The notes beneath the pieces were generated by a model, which saw only the letters and a list, made by a program, of their open reading frames with translations, was not told the DNA's origin and did no database searches. Shown piece by piece: positions 34,518-42,501 of a DNA stretch of 50,271 nucleotides. The translations under genes and the position numbers were made by a program. The DNA comes from Dehalococcoidia bacterium UBA2991 (GTDB taxonomy: Bacteria; Chloroflexota; Dehalococcoidia; Tepidiformales; Tepidiformaceae). The stretch spans positions 1-50,271 of the forward strand of contig DEAD01000016.1 in assembly GCA_002346645.1 (NCBI GenBank), written 5' to 3'. Numbering within the stretch: position 1 is the first letter of the stretch; every line of letters starts with the position of its first letter.

Positions 34518-35273
34518 ATGGCGCGTCTGCGGGCCAAGCCGAAATCTACCCCTGATGACCTTGCATTTGGTGTACATGCCTGTGCGATAGCCATACAGGA
34601 AGGACTTGCTAAACGCTTGCTGTATGCCCAGGGGGCATCTAACCGCCGCGTGATGGAGTTGGTTGAAAAGGCGACGGACCAGGGTTTACCCGTGGAGGTT
34701 GTAGAGATTGATCGGCTCGCAGAGTTGACTGGAGCAGGGGTGCACCAGGGCGTGCTCGTTCGCTTACGGCAGTTGCCTTCTGTTCTCATTCCGCAAGAGG
34801 TGTCAGGTCCCTCTCTGGCGCTTGTGCTCGATGGGATTACTGATCCGCAGAACACGGGGGCGGTGTTACGGGTGGCTGTTGCCACGGGCGCTGATGTGGT
34901 CGTACTGCCTCCTAGGCGTGGGGCTTCCCTCACGCCTGGGGTGCACCGCGCTAGTGCGGGTCTCAGCTTGGTCGCACCGGTCGCTTCCCCACAGAACCTT
35001 GCCCGCGCAGTCGCGCAGCTGAAGGAGGCTGGCTATTGGGTGGTGGCCGCTTCTCCTGGTGATGATGTTGAGGATGCCACTGTCTTTGAGTGGCCAGAAC
35101 AGACGGCTCTGGTCGTGGGAGGGGAGGAGCGTGGTGTGAGTCGTTTGTTGAACGAAGAGAGCGACTTTCGCGTTGCACTTCCAATGGATGGCCGTGTGGA
35201 ATCGCTCAATGTGGGAGTTGCCTGTGGTGCTCTAGCCTATCTTTGGCGAGCGCGTTGGCCAGCTAAAACGTAA
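34518..35273 (+). CDS. rlmB: 23S rRNA/tRNA 2'-O-methyltransferase, SpoU/TrmH family (RlmB-like)
   Basis: 251 residues. An N-terminal RNA-binding L30-like domain (about 1-90) precedes the SPOUT knot. Motif 1 is LDGITDPQNTGAVLRVA, motif 2 is VVGGEERGVS, and motif 3 is ALPMDGRVESLNVGVACGALAY. This is the RlmB pattern (Gm2251 of 23S rRNA in E. coli); the exact target in this organism is inferred. A moderate CGGAGACGAG precedes the ATG. Its end overlaps the convergent next gene by 11 bases. Confidence 0.92.
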   Translation: MARLRAKPKSTPDDLAFGVHACAIAIQEGLAKRLLYAQGASNRRVMELVEKATDQGLPVEVVEIDRLAELTGAGVHQGVLVRLRQLPSVLIPQEVSGPSLALVLDGITDPQNTGAVLRVAVATGADVVVLPPRRGASLTPGVHRASAGLSLVAPVASPQNLARAVAQLKEAGYWVVAASPGDDVEDATVFEWPEQTALVVGGEERGVSRLLNEESDFRVALPMDGRVESLNVGVACGALAYLWRARWPAKT

Positions 35274-37587
35274 TGCGTCGAAGTTTCTCGCCACTGACCA
35301 CATAGCCGAATCCATCGCGCATGGTGAAAGCAGTCAGGTCTTCAAAGTCATCATGTCGATATTGGCGAATGAATGAGCCGTCCCTGGCTAGGATCACTAT
35401 GCGGTCGTTGTTCTTATCAAGAATGACGACTTCGCTTGCAGGGCTGGTCATATGGGGGGTGGCGGCTTGAGTGAGATGTATGTCGATGCCCTCTTGTGAA
35501 AGAAGAAGTGTGAACGCACCGTTGAAGTGTCTGATGGAACCGTCTTGGTGAGCGGTGAACAGGTCACCGTTGTCCACGATGAGATGGCGGGCGGTGGTGA
35601 GTTCAGGAAGCTGGTGGACTACGACCGGTTCGAAGGTGAAGCCCGAGGGGGTAGAAAGGAAGCGAAAAATAGTTGCTCTCGGTGCATCGAGTAAATAAAG
35701 AGAGCCGCCTTCGTAGTGCATATCCGTGATCGTTAGGTTCATCGAACCGGCGAGTTCGACTTTGGAAACCCATCCAGTGGGGCTCCATGCCCACAAGGAG
35801 CCCCCTTCGTCTGCGATAAGGAGTGCTGAGCCGCCAGGTCGCGAGACATCGGCATAAGTGATGGCAGTTGGGGCAAACGGGGTCTCCATACTGGCAGCAA
35901 ACACTGTGGTTTTCTTTCCAGTCGAAAGGCTGATGGAGATTATTTGGGCACCCGCAGCGTCGAGTACATAGGCGTCAGAGTCACTCACTACCAGCTGGCG
36001 AACGGCGACAGGTGTCTCGCCAAATCCGCGAAGGTCAGCTAATGCTTGAATACTCCTTGGGGAAACAATTGCGTCGAGTGCTGCAAGCTCCCGCTGGGCT
36101 TGTTGGAGAAGCAGGTCTGCGGAACTTGGCCCTCCCTCGATGACCATAGCTTCCAAAAGAAGGCCTCGCGCCCGAGTGAGGGCTTCACGGCGCAAGCTTG
36201 CTTGATCTACCTCGCTGGCGGTGGCTATTTCCCACTTTGCCTCTTCTATCAGTTGGGACAGTCTTCCAGCCTCGTCGTTCGTGAACAGACTGGGCAAGGT
36301 TGCCCAGCTGATGATTCCGGCAAGGAGCACAATGCCTATAAGAATCAGGATCCAGGTGGCAGGGGAAAGACCTCCTGAAATCCCTTCCCTATACCCACTA
36401 TTTCGGCGGCCAGGGCCCATGCTTCTTCGCACTCGTACCACTGCATTTGCCATAGAAGGAGCCATCGTGAGGCGTCCCGATGTGGGTACGTTCGTCGTAG
36501 CGGCGATCTGCATACGGCGGTCTGCTGCGAGCTTGCTTACAGGGGCTGCGTTTGTGTGGTGGGATGCTAGCGAGGGGGCAGGGGCCTGTCGTGCTTGAGT
36601 CATTTCCTTGAAGAAGCTGTGGTCTGAGGGCGTGCGGTTCGTGTCAGTGGCTGGATGGTGGGCCCCTTCGCTCTCACCAACCGCTTTTTTCAGTGCTGGT
36701 AATTCCTGAGTAGGGGGAAAGGCTGTTATCTCAGTTAAATCTGGGTTGACGCGCGATTGAGCATCCACTTCTTTTAGGCGCTTTCGTGCATCTGCAAGGG
36801 TGCCTCCTTGGGAGCTGGCCTGGATGAAGAGGCTTGCCTGGAAGTCGATGGAACGATTGCCTAGTTTCGATTCTCCGCCGATGACAGGGCCATCCTCTTC
36901 TTTTTCTTGGGTGGGAGAGGATTCAGGAGGAAGCAGGAGTTGCTCGTCGCCACTGGGAACGCCTACTAGTAGTACAGCTGCGTCACGTAGGTGTGTGATT
37001 CGGCGGTAGAGGTTGGGAAGGATCTCCCCTAATGACCGACCCAGGATCTCTGCAAGTAACTCTTCGCTTAGCGACTCGGTGATATTGGTTGTAACCAGGA
37101 GAACGCGATCGCCAGGAGCAAGGGGGAGAGACATAAGTTGGGGCTGATCCGGCTCGAGTCCGTCCATAGGCTCGATGTGCTCTTCATCTGGTTCGTAAAC
37201 AGTAATCGAGTCGGCAGAAGAGTGGAGGATGGTCGCCGGGCCGCGAATGGCGAGCACAATCTTGTCACCCTGGCGGGCAAGGCAGCCTAGGCCCAGCCCG
37301 ACTCGATGCTGGGAAATGCTTCTGGTGTTCCACTCCATGAGGGAATGCTGGGCTTCTCTGAAGATTTCAATGAGGGCGCCTGTAAGGCTTAAGTTCAGTG
37401 ATTTCCAGGTTCTCTCTGCTTGCGAGATCAAATGTCCGGCAAACTCATGGGCGGCGGGGGTGGTTCCTTCCGCCAATGCGAAGAGCTCACAGACTTCTGC
37501 GCCTGTCCCATTCCCTTTGGCGATTCCTACTGTGGCGCCATGCTCATGGGGTTCATGAGCAACGATTGCAAACTGGCCTACTTGCAA
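35263..37587 (-). CDS. Large protein with PP2C-like domain, one membrane span and propeller-like C-terminus
   Basis: 774 residues from a TTG start, the only plausible start in the open frame. Residues 1-210 resemble a PP2C/SpoIIE phosphatase: VGLGLGCLARQGDKIVLAIRGPATILH, then MSLPLAPGDRVLLVTTNITESLSEELL. Metal-ligand Asp residues are not in the expected places, so it may be catalytically dead. A Ser/Pro-rich cytoplasmic linker (210-405) follows, with a span at about 410-430. A helical segment (436-510) and beta-propeller-like repeats (SDAYVLDAAGAQIISISLST and similar) should lie outside the cell. This is a transmembrane sensor layout; function unknown. Confidence 0.75.
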   Translation of the reverse strand: MQVGQFAIVAHEPHEHGATVGIAKGNGTGAEVCELFALAEGTTPAAHEFAGHLISQAERTWKSLNLSLTGALIEIFREAQHSLMEWNTRSISQHRVGLGLGCLARQGDKIVLAIRGPATILHSSADSITVYEPDEEHIEPMDGLEPDQPQLMSLPLAPGDRVLLVTTNITESLSEELLAEILGRSLGEILPNLYRRITHLRDAAVLLVGVPSGDEQLLLPPESSPTQEKEEDGPVIGGESKLGNRSIDFQASLFIQASSQGGTLADARKRLKEVDAQSRVNPDLTEITAFPPTQELPALKKAVGESEGAHHPATDTNRTPSDHSFFKEMTQARQAPAPSLASHHTNAAPVSKLAADRRMQIAATTNVPTSGRLTMAPSMANAVVRVRRSMGPGRRNSGYREGISGGLSPATWILILIGIVLLAGIISWATLPSLFTNDEAGRLSQLIEEAKWEIATASEVDQASLRREALTRARGLLLEAMVIEGGPSSADLLLQQAQRELAALDAIVSPRSIQALADLRGFGETPVAVRQLVVSDSDAYVLDAAGAQIISISLSTGKKTTVFAASMETPFAPTAITYADVSRPGGSALLIADEGGSLWAWSPTGWVSKVELAGSMNLTITDMHYEGGSLYLLDAPRATIFRFLSTPSGFTFEPVVVHQLPELTTARHLIVDNGDLFTAHQDGSIRHFNGAFTLLLSQEGIDIHLTQAATPHMTSPASEVVILDKNNDRIVILARDGSFIRQYRHDDFEDLTAFTMRDGFGYVVSGEKLRRITF

Positions 37588-37668
37588 CGGGTCGTACAGG
37601 GCGCACCCCCCTGCTGAAATGCTCTTAACTGCTCAGGAAAAGGCGCGCCAACTGCGCCCCGGCGCCTT

Positions 37669-37718
37669 CGCCTGTGCATAGCATTTTCTATATGGCTTGA
37701 AACTATACGACACAGGCG
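37669..37718. promoter_or_regulatory. Inverted repeat around a possible promoter of the PP2C-like gene
   Basis: CGCCTGTG (37669-37676) and CACAGGCG (37711-37718) are perfect eight-base inverted arms flanking an AT-rich core. On the minus strand the core contains TATAGT, a 5 of 6 -10 match. It could be an operator. Confidence 0.3.
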
Positions 37719-37751
37719 GTGTGCCTCGTGGTTAATCTAGCCGTTGATTCT

Positions 37752-37781
37752 GGGCCAGGCTTACGATCGAGTACCTGGCCC
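37752..37781 (-). terminator. Hairpin directly after the LLM oxidoreductase gene
   Basis: GGGCCAGG and CCTGGCCC make a perfect eight-base-pair stem with a 14-base loop, beginning at the base after the stop codon on the minus strand. No T-run follows, so it is a 3' stabilising or weak terminator structure. Confidence 0.45.
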
Positions 37782-38729
37782 TCAGTCTTCCTGTGATAAA
37801 GCTCCCAAAAGCTCGATTGTGCGGTTATAGGCGGCCTGGTCGCTCTCAAGATTAAGCACACCAGCCAACATTTCGTTCAGACCGAAACTGGGTAGCGCAC
37901 GGATACGGTCGGCTACCTCTTGCTCAGACCCTTGAATAACAAGTGCATCTGACATCGCTCTAGAGAATGTGCCGTCTGCAGCCTCGCTGAAGCCTGCGTC
38001 CTGCCACATGGCTGAATAGAACGGTAAACGCGGGTAGAAACCGAGTTGCGTTTGTGCGGCAGCCCAAACAGCTTCTGGGTCTTCTGAGACGACTACAGGG
38101 ACATGCCCTACTAGGGCAGGACGTTCACGCCCTGCTACCTGTGCTCCTTCCTCCATGGCGGGTAAGGCCACGCTCTTTAGGTGGGGTAATGGGCTCACCC
38201 AAGAGATAGCTCCGTCGGCCAGTTCACCACAGAGGCGGTAGGCGTTTGGTCGCAGGGCTGAGGCCAACACTTGGACTTGGGTTGGCTCCTGTAACTGTGC
38301 CTCGGCGTGCAGGCGTTCGCCGTGAAATTCCACCGAACCGTTTTTGAGGATCGCGTTCAGGATGGTGAGATATTCCCTAAGGTGCTGGAGAGGTCGCACA
38401 AACTCGAAGTGGTACATGTTCTCGACGGCTGGCTTATGGCTTGGACCGACGCCGAGTTTCAATCGGCCAGGAGCTAGTTGGTCGACCACAACCGCCCCTT
38501 GTACAACTGCCAGTGGGTGGCGGGGGAAGGTGGGAATGATCGAGGTTCCGAATCCGATTTGCTCGGTCTCTCCAGCTGCTGCAGCAAACACTGCTAGGGG
38601 GTCGGGCGCGGGCCCGCCGCTTACAAGCCAAGCAGTGTCCAGCCCAGCGCGTTCGGCAATCACGATGCCATCGATGAGCGCACCCGCGTTGAATGCGAGA
38701 ATGTGAGCGCCAATAGTCAGGTTTTTCAA
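37782..38729 (-). CDS. LLM-class flavin-dependent (F420-type) oxidoreductase
   Basis: 315 residues from the TTG at 38729, chosen because GGAGG lies seven bases upstream and the fold begins there (LKNLTIGAHI). The frame runs 16 codons further without homology. It is a TIM-barrel luciferase-like oxidoreductase. Landmarks are AERAGLDTAWLV, IGFGTSIIPTFPRHPLAVVQ, GRLKLGVGPSHKP and PTQVQVLAS. Many such proteins use coenzyme F420 and act on alcohols, aldehydes or secondary metabolites; the substrate is not deducible. It is divergent from the MBL hydrolase across a long palindrome. Confidence 0.88.
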   Translation of the reverse strand: MKNLTIGAHILAFNAGALIDGIVIAERAGLDTAWLVSGGPAPDPLAVFAAAAGETEQIGFGTSIIPTFPRHPLAVVQGAVVVDQLAPGRLKLGVGPSHKPAVENMYHFEFVRPLQHLREYLTILNAILKNGSVEFHGERLHAEAQLQEPTQVQVLASALRPNAYRLCGELADGAISWVSPLPHLKSVALPAMEEGAQVAGRERPALVGHVPVVVSEDPEAVWAAAQTQLGFYPRLPFYSAMWQDAGFSEAADGTFSRAMSDALVIQGSEQEVADRIRALPSFGLNEMLAGVLNLESDQAAYNRTIELLGALSQED

Positions 38730-38765
38730 AGGTTTTCCTCCGCGCAGGCTTGGCCGAACGCACAT

Positions 38766-38807
38766 CGACATTAGCACGGGAATTGGTATTGCTCCCTGCT
38801 AATGTCG
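38766..38807. promoter_or_regulatory. Long palindrome carrying divergent extended -10 elements
   Basis: CGACATTAGCA (38766-38776) and TGCTAATGTCG (38797-38807) are perfect 11-base inverted arms. After a one-base bulge, GGGA/TCCC extends the stem around an 11-base loop. Read outward on each strand, the arms give TGCTAATGT, matching TGNTANNNT. One would serve the LLM gene (leader of about 31 bases with GGAGG) and the other the MBL gene (leader of about 55 bases). It could also be an operator. Confidence 0.55.
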
Positions 38808-38867
38808 CCCCGCTGAGCCTTGCATGTGGTTACCCTTGGAGGTGAATTCGACGACAGGTAGGACATT

Positions 38868-39512
38868 ATGGAGAAGATGGTCGACGACGGCCTTGGCATT
38901 GTGCGGGCGGGTCCTGCAGGATTCGCCAATAACATTTACATCGTGATCGATGAGGCCACCGGTGAAGCAGCTTTCATCGATGCTCCCGATGAGGTAGAGA
39001 AGAGCATTGCTGCCGTGGAATTTGCCGGTGTCGAGCCTTCCGCCATATTGCTAACGCATTCACACGCAGACCACACAGCGAGCATAGTGGAGCTTAAGGA
39101 GCGTTTTGGTTGTCGCCTTTTCGCTGATCCCCTGGAGCCCTGGATCCCTGAGGGCCACCTCGACGAGGCAATCACAGATGGTGATACCGTTGTGGTGGGC
39201 GGCCTGTCCTTCGATGTAATCTCCATCCCTGGTCATACGCCCGCAAGTACTGCTTTTATTCACCGTTCCCACGCCTTTGTTGGAGACACACTTTTTCCAG
39301 GTGGGCCTGGGTACTCCGGGTCGAACGAACTGCTTCAACAGGAGATTAGGTCAATCACTTCCCGTCTTTACACCCTCCCTGACGAGACTACTGTTTGGCC
39401 GGGCCATGGTGATAAGACCACGATCGGTGCGAGTAAGGCCGAATATGAGGTGTTTGCCTCCCGCGAACACGCTTCCGACTTGCATGGTGATGTGCTTTGG
39501 CTGGGGTCCTAA
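38868..39512 (+). CDS. MBL-fold (glyoxalase II-like) metal hydrolase
   Basis: 214 residues. The metal-binding signature is THSHADHTA (His-x-His-x-Asp-His), followed by His in IPGHTPAS, the bridging Asp in VGDTLFPGG and His in WPGHGDKTTIG. This is the complete ligand set for two metals. The family includes glyoxalase II, persulfide dioxygenases and lactonases; the exact reaction is open. GGTAGGA gives a usable ribosome site. It is followed 37 bases later by folE, which however has its own promoter. Confidence 0.9.
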   Translation: MEKMVDDGLGIVRAGPAGFANNIYIVIDEATGEAAFIDAPDEVEKSIAAVEFAGVEPSAILLTHSHADHTASIVELKERFGCRLFADPLEPWIPEGHLDEAITDGDTVVVGGLSFDVISIPGHTPASTAFIHRSHAFVGDTLFPGGPGYSGSNELLQQEIRSITSRLYTLPDETTVWPGHGDKTTIGASKAEYEVFASREHASDLHGDVLWLGS

Positions 39513-39533
39513 CGAGCACTCTTTCCGTCCCGC

Positions 39534-39542
39534 TGCTACGAT
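39534..39542 (+). promoter_or_regulatory. Candidate extended -10, leaderless folE
   Basis: TGCTACGAT matches TGNTANNNT and sits exactly seven bases before the ATG at 39550. No Shine-Dalgarno is present. One of the clearest examples in the window. Confidence 0.5.
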
Positions 39543-39549
39543 CGTAGAT

Positions 39550-40134
39550 ATGGCGATTGTTTCGAATTCCCGGCTTGATGATGCCCGTATACGCGCTGCT
39601 GTTGTTGAGATGCTGGAGGCAGTAGGAGATGACCCTACTCGCGAAGGCCTGCGTGATACGCCTCGGCGCATTGCGGAGATGTACGCTGAGATTTTTGAAG
39701 GGCTGGCTCAGGATCCTGCCGAGTACCTCAAGGTGGGCTTTGAGGTAGCACATGACGAAATGGTCATTCTCCGGAACATTCCCTTCTACAGTATGTGCGA
39801 ACATCATCTGCTGCCCTTCCACGGCGAAGCACACGTTGGCTATCTGCCAGAAGGTCGTGTCGTTGGCATCAGTAAGCTTGCACGGGTGGTAGAGGCTTAT
39901 GCTCGCCGCCCCCAGATACAGGAACGACTGACCAGTCAGGTTGCAGAAACCATAATCGACGCTCTCCAGGCCGATGGGGTTGCGGTTGTGGTGGAGGCGG
40001 AGCATCTGTGCATGACAATGCGAGGCGTGCGGAAACCCGGTAGCCGTATGGTTACAAGTGCTATGCGCGGCCAGTTCAAACGATCGAGTGTCACGCGTTC
40101 GGAGTTCCTTGCGCTCGTTCATGGTTCCTCCTAA
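39550..40134 (+). CDS. folE: GTP cyclohydrolase I
   Basis: Converts GTP to 7,8-dihydroneopterin triphosphate, the first step to folate. 194 residues from the ATG at 39550. The frame is open back to 39277 inside the MBL gene, but that extension is not part of the enzyme. Zinc ligands are Cys83 and His86 in FYSMCEHHLLPF and Cys154 in EHLCMTMRGV. GLRDTPRRIAEMY and VVGISKLARVVEAYARRPQIQERLT are family hallmarks. Confidence 0.97.
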   Translation: MAIVSNSRLDDARIRAAVVEMLEAVGDDPTREGLRDTPRRIAEMYAEIFEGLAQDPAEYLKVGFEVAHDEMVILRNIPFYSMCEHHLLPFHGEAHVGYLPEGRVVGISKLARVVEAYARRPQIQERLTSQVAETIIDALQADGVAVVVEAEHLCMTMRGVRKPGSRMVTSAMRGQFKRSSVTRSEFLALVHGSS

Positions 40135-40140
40135 GTCCCC

Positions 40141-41184
40141 ATGTCAGAGGTGGCCGGCGGTGCCGGACCAATCTTTGAGAGTGGGGCATTACCGCTAATC
40201 ACTGCGGAATCGTTTGAGACGCTTGCCGCTGAGTGGGCCGGGCTTCACCGTTCCATTCCCAACGCCCTTCCATTTGCTCACCCCTCCTGGCACGAGGTTT
40301 GGCTGCGTCACTGTGGAGGTGATGCTGTTCCAGTTTTTCTTGCTCTTCGTTTGCCTGGTGATAACGAAGGGGAGCACCGTCTTATTGGGGTAATCCCGCT
40401 TGACGTTCAGGGTATGGAGGCGCGATTCCTTGGGGATCCTGATTTGAGTGACCACTCTGGGGCTCTCGTTACTCCTGGCCTGGAGGAGGTGGCATCAGCA
40501 GCTCTGATTGAGTGGCTTATGGAGGATTTGGTATTGGGGCTTGAAGCTTGGGGGCTGCCTAAAGCTAGCTCCCTTCGCCCTGCTCTTCTCACTGCCGCTA
40601 ACCATTACGGCTGGTCTACAAGTGAGGAGATTGAGGCGATCACACAAATTGTTGAACTGCCTGGAACTTGGGAAATGTATGTGTCGCAGCTTCCAAAGAA
40701 AGACCGACATGAGTTGCGTCGGAAATTGCGCAAACTTGATTCAGCAGGAGAGGCAGGATTCGTATCAGCAGTAGGACCTTCGGAATTAGAAGAAGAGGTC
40801 GATGGGCTGCTCGCAATGATGAGGGAAAGTCGAGAGGAGAAAGCGGCGTTCCTTACAAGTCAACGAGAAGCATTCTTTCGGGATCTGGCCGCCACATTTG
40901 GTGCAAATGGCCTTGCTCGTATCTCTGCGGTAACTCTTGATGGTCGCCCCGTAGCTCGTATTTTTGTCCTTGAGTCCGGAGGTACAACGATGCTCTATAA
41001 CAGTGGTTTTGATCCGTCTTTGTCCTCCTTGGCCGTTGGCCTACTCTCGAAGGCACTACTCATGCGGGATGCCATAGAACGGGGGCAGACAGTCGTCGAT
41101 TTCTTGCGTGGCAGAGAGTCCTACAAGCGTCGTCTTGGTGGGCATCCGCTCGATATCGTGAGGTTGCGCCTCACGCGGGCCTAG
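40141..41184 (+). CDS. FemAB/BioF2-like GNAT acyltransferase
   Basis: 347 residues with two GNAT-like halves, as in the Acetyltransf_6 (CelD/BioF2) group. The N-terminal half contains FAHPSWHEVWLRH, and the C-terminal half carries YVSQLPKKDRHELRRKLRKLD, then ARISAVTLDGRPVARIFVLESGGTTMLYNSGFDPS and a final RGRESYKRRLGG. Family members transfer acyl or aminoacyl groups, often in envelope or polysaccharide metabolism. It lies six bases after folE without a clear ribosome site and about 100 bases before the GT4 gene. Confidence 0.8.
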   Translation: MSEVAGGAGPIFESGALPLITAESFETLAAEWAGLHRSIPNALPFAHPSWHEVWLRHCGGDAVPVFLALRLPGDNEGEHRLIGVIPLDVQGMEARFLGDPDLSDHSGALVTPGLEEVASAALIEWLMEDLVLGLEAWGLPKASSLRPALLTAANHYGWSTSEEIEAITQIVELPGTWEMYVSQLPKKDRHELRRKLRKLDSAGEAGFVSAVGPSELEEEVDGLLAMMRESREEKAAFLTSQREAFFRDLAATFGANGLARISAVTLDGRPVARIFVLESGGTTMLYNSGFDPSLSSLAVGLLSKALLMRDAIERGQTVVDFLRGRESYKRRLGGHPLDIVRLRLTRA

Positions 41185-41207
41185 GCTGCTGCGTTTGAAT
41201 TTTTGGA

Positions 41208-41224
41208 TAGACCAGGGGGGTCTA
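41208..41224. other. Hairpin between the acyltransferase and glycosyltransferase genes
   Basis: TAGACC and GGTCTA form a six-base-pair stem around a five-base loop. No T-run follows on the plus strand. It is a possible weak terminator or leader structure. Confidence 0.3.
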
Positions 41225-41283
41225 CCTATTAGCGAAATGGCGCATACATAAGCCCCATATGGAGTTACTCTATCGAGACCCTC

Positions 41284-42501
41284 ATGCGCATTGCCCAGGT
41301 CTCCTACCACACGAATCCGGTGGCCCCGCTTGGCGGCCGGCACACTGGTGGCATGAACGTTTATGTGCATGAGCTCTCTCGTGAGCTTGCCGGCAGAGGG
41401 CACCAGGTTGACATATTTACCCGCCTGGATAGTGAACATTCTGAGGTAACGGTGCTGGCCCCCGGCTTGCGTCTGGTGCAACTTCCTGCTGGCCCTCCCG
41501 TTACCCTCGAGAAAGAGCTATTGACACCCTTCCTGCCAGACTTTGTTGCTGAAATGATTCGGTTTGCCGCTGAGCAGGGCGAAGACTATGACCTCGTCCA
41601 CAGCCACTATTGGCAGGCCATTGCTGCGGGTGAGCCCTTTGCGAAAGAGCAGGGATCACCCCATCTTGTCATGTTTCACACGCTGGGGGAGGTGAAGAAC
41701 CGGGCCCGCATTTCGGAGGAGGAACCCGGAGAGCGCATTCGTCGTGAACGCGAGCTTGCCGCTTCTGCTGATGCCATTGTTTCTGCCTGTGCGCATGAGC
41801 ACGATCTACTCGCTCGCTACTACGATGCCGATCCCTCTCGAATGGTAAGTATTCCATGTGGGGTCGACACAAACCTGTTTCGTCCCCGTGATCAAAATGA
41901 GTGCCGCCGAGAGCTGGGTATAGAGCAGGGCCGTCCGGTTTTGCTCTGGGTTGGCCGGCTGGAGAAGTTGAAGGGTGTCGATATTCTTATCGATGCTGTC
42001 GGGCAGCTGGAGGATCCAGAGGTGTTGCTGCTTGTCGTTGGCGGAGATGAGCATGGCCAGGAGCTTCGTAATGAACTGCAGAACCAGGCGTTCGCAGCGG
42101 GGCTTGAAAGGAGTGTCCGATTCATTGGGGCGGTTCCGCACGAAGAGCTGCCTGCTTGGTACAGCGCTGCTGATGTTTGTGTGGTGCCCAGCTATTACGA
42201 AAGTTTTGGACTGGTGGCGGTGGAGGCAATGGCCTGTGGTACACCGGTCGTGGCTTCGCGGGTGGGAGGGCTTGTTTCAACTGTGACTGATGGTGTGAAC
42301 GGGTATCTCATTCCGTGGCGCTGCCCAGAGCCCTTTGCAGAGAAGCTTGAGGTGCTCATTCGTAACCCCGAGTTGCGGGCGAACTTCACCCGTGCTGCCC
42401 GCGACTCTGTTGAACGCTTTCGCTGGGAAGAGATTGCCCGGCGTATGGAGGACCTTTACGGGGATGTAATTACTGACTATGGAAACGAGGTAGTCACATG
42501 A
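41284..42501 (+). CDS. GT4 glycosyltransferase, MshA-like
   Basis: GT-B retaining glycosyltransferase of 405 residues. The N-terminal HTGGMNVYVHELSRELAGRGHQVDIFTR and the YDLVHSHYWQA segment closely resemble MshA (D-inositol-3-phosphate glycosyltransferase) and sucrose-phosphate-synthase-like enzymes. The C-terminal half has VGRLEKLKGVDILIDA and the nucleotide-sugar motif YYESFGLVAVEAMACGTPVVAS with both Glu residues. It overlaps a PIG-L deacetylase gene by four bases, matching the MshA-MshB order of activities. The acceptor is not provable from sequence. No Shine-Dalgarno; a weak TATCGA lies seven bases upstream. Confidence 0.88.
   Translation: MRIAQVSYHTNPVAPLGGRHTGGMNVYVHELSRELAGRGHQVDIFTRLDSEHSEVTVLAPGLRLVQLPAGPPVTLEKELLTPFLPDFVAEMIRFAAEQGEDYDLVHSHYWQAIAAGEPFAKEQGSPHLVMFHTLGEVKNRARISEEEPGERIRRERELAASADAIVSACAHEHDLLARYYDADPSRMVSIPCGVDTNLFRPRDQNECRRELGIEQGRPVLLWVGRLEKLKGVDILIDAVGQLEDPEVLLLVVGGDEHGQELRNELQNQAFAAGLERSVRFIGAVPHEELPAWYSAADVCVVPSYYESFGLVAVEAMACGTPVVASRVGGLVSTVTDGVNGYLIPWRCPEPFAEKLEVLIRNPELRANFTRAARDSVERFRWEEIARRMEDLYGDVITDYGNEVVT

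Noticed and set aside
39277..39549. 91-codon N-terminal extension of folE
   Set aside because: It overlaps the MBL gene in another frame and lies upstream of the normal enzyme start at 39550.
39388..40122. 244-residue minus-strand frame opposite folE
   Set aside because: Antisense to folE and His/Cys-rich by codon mirror effect; no family resemblance.
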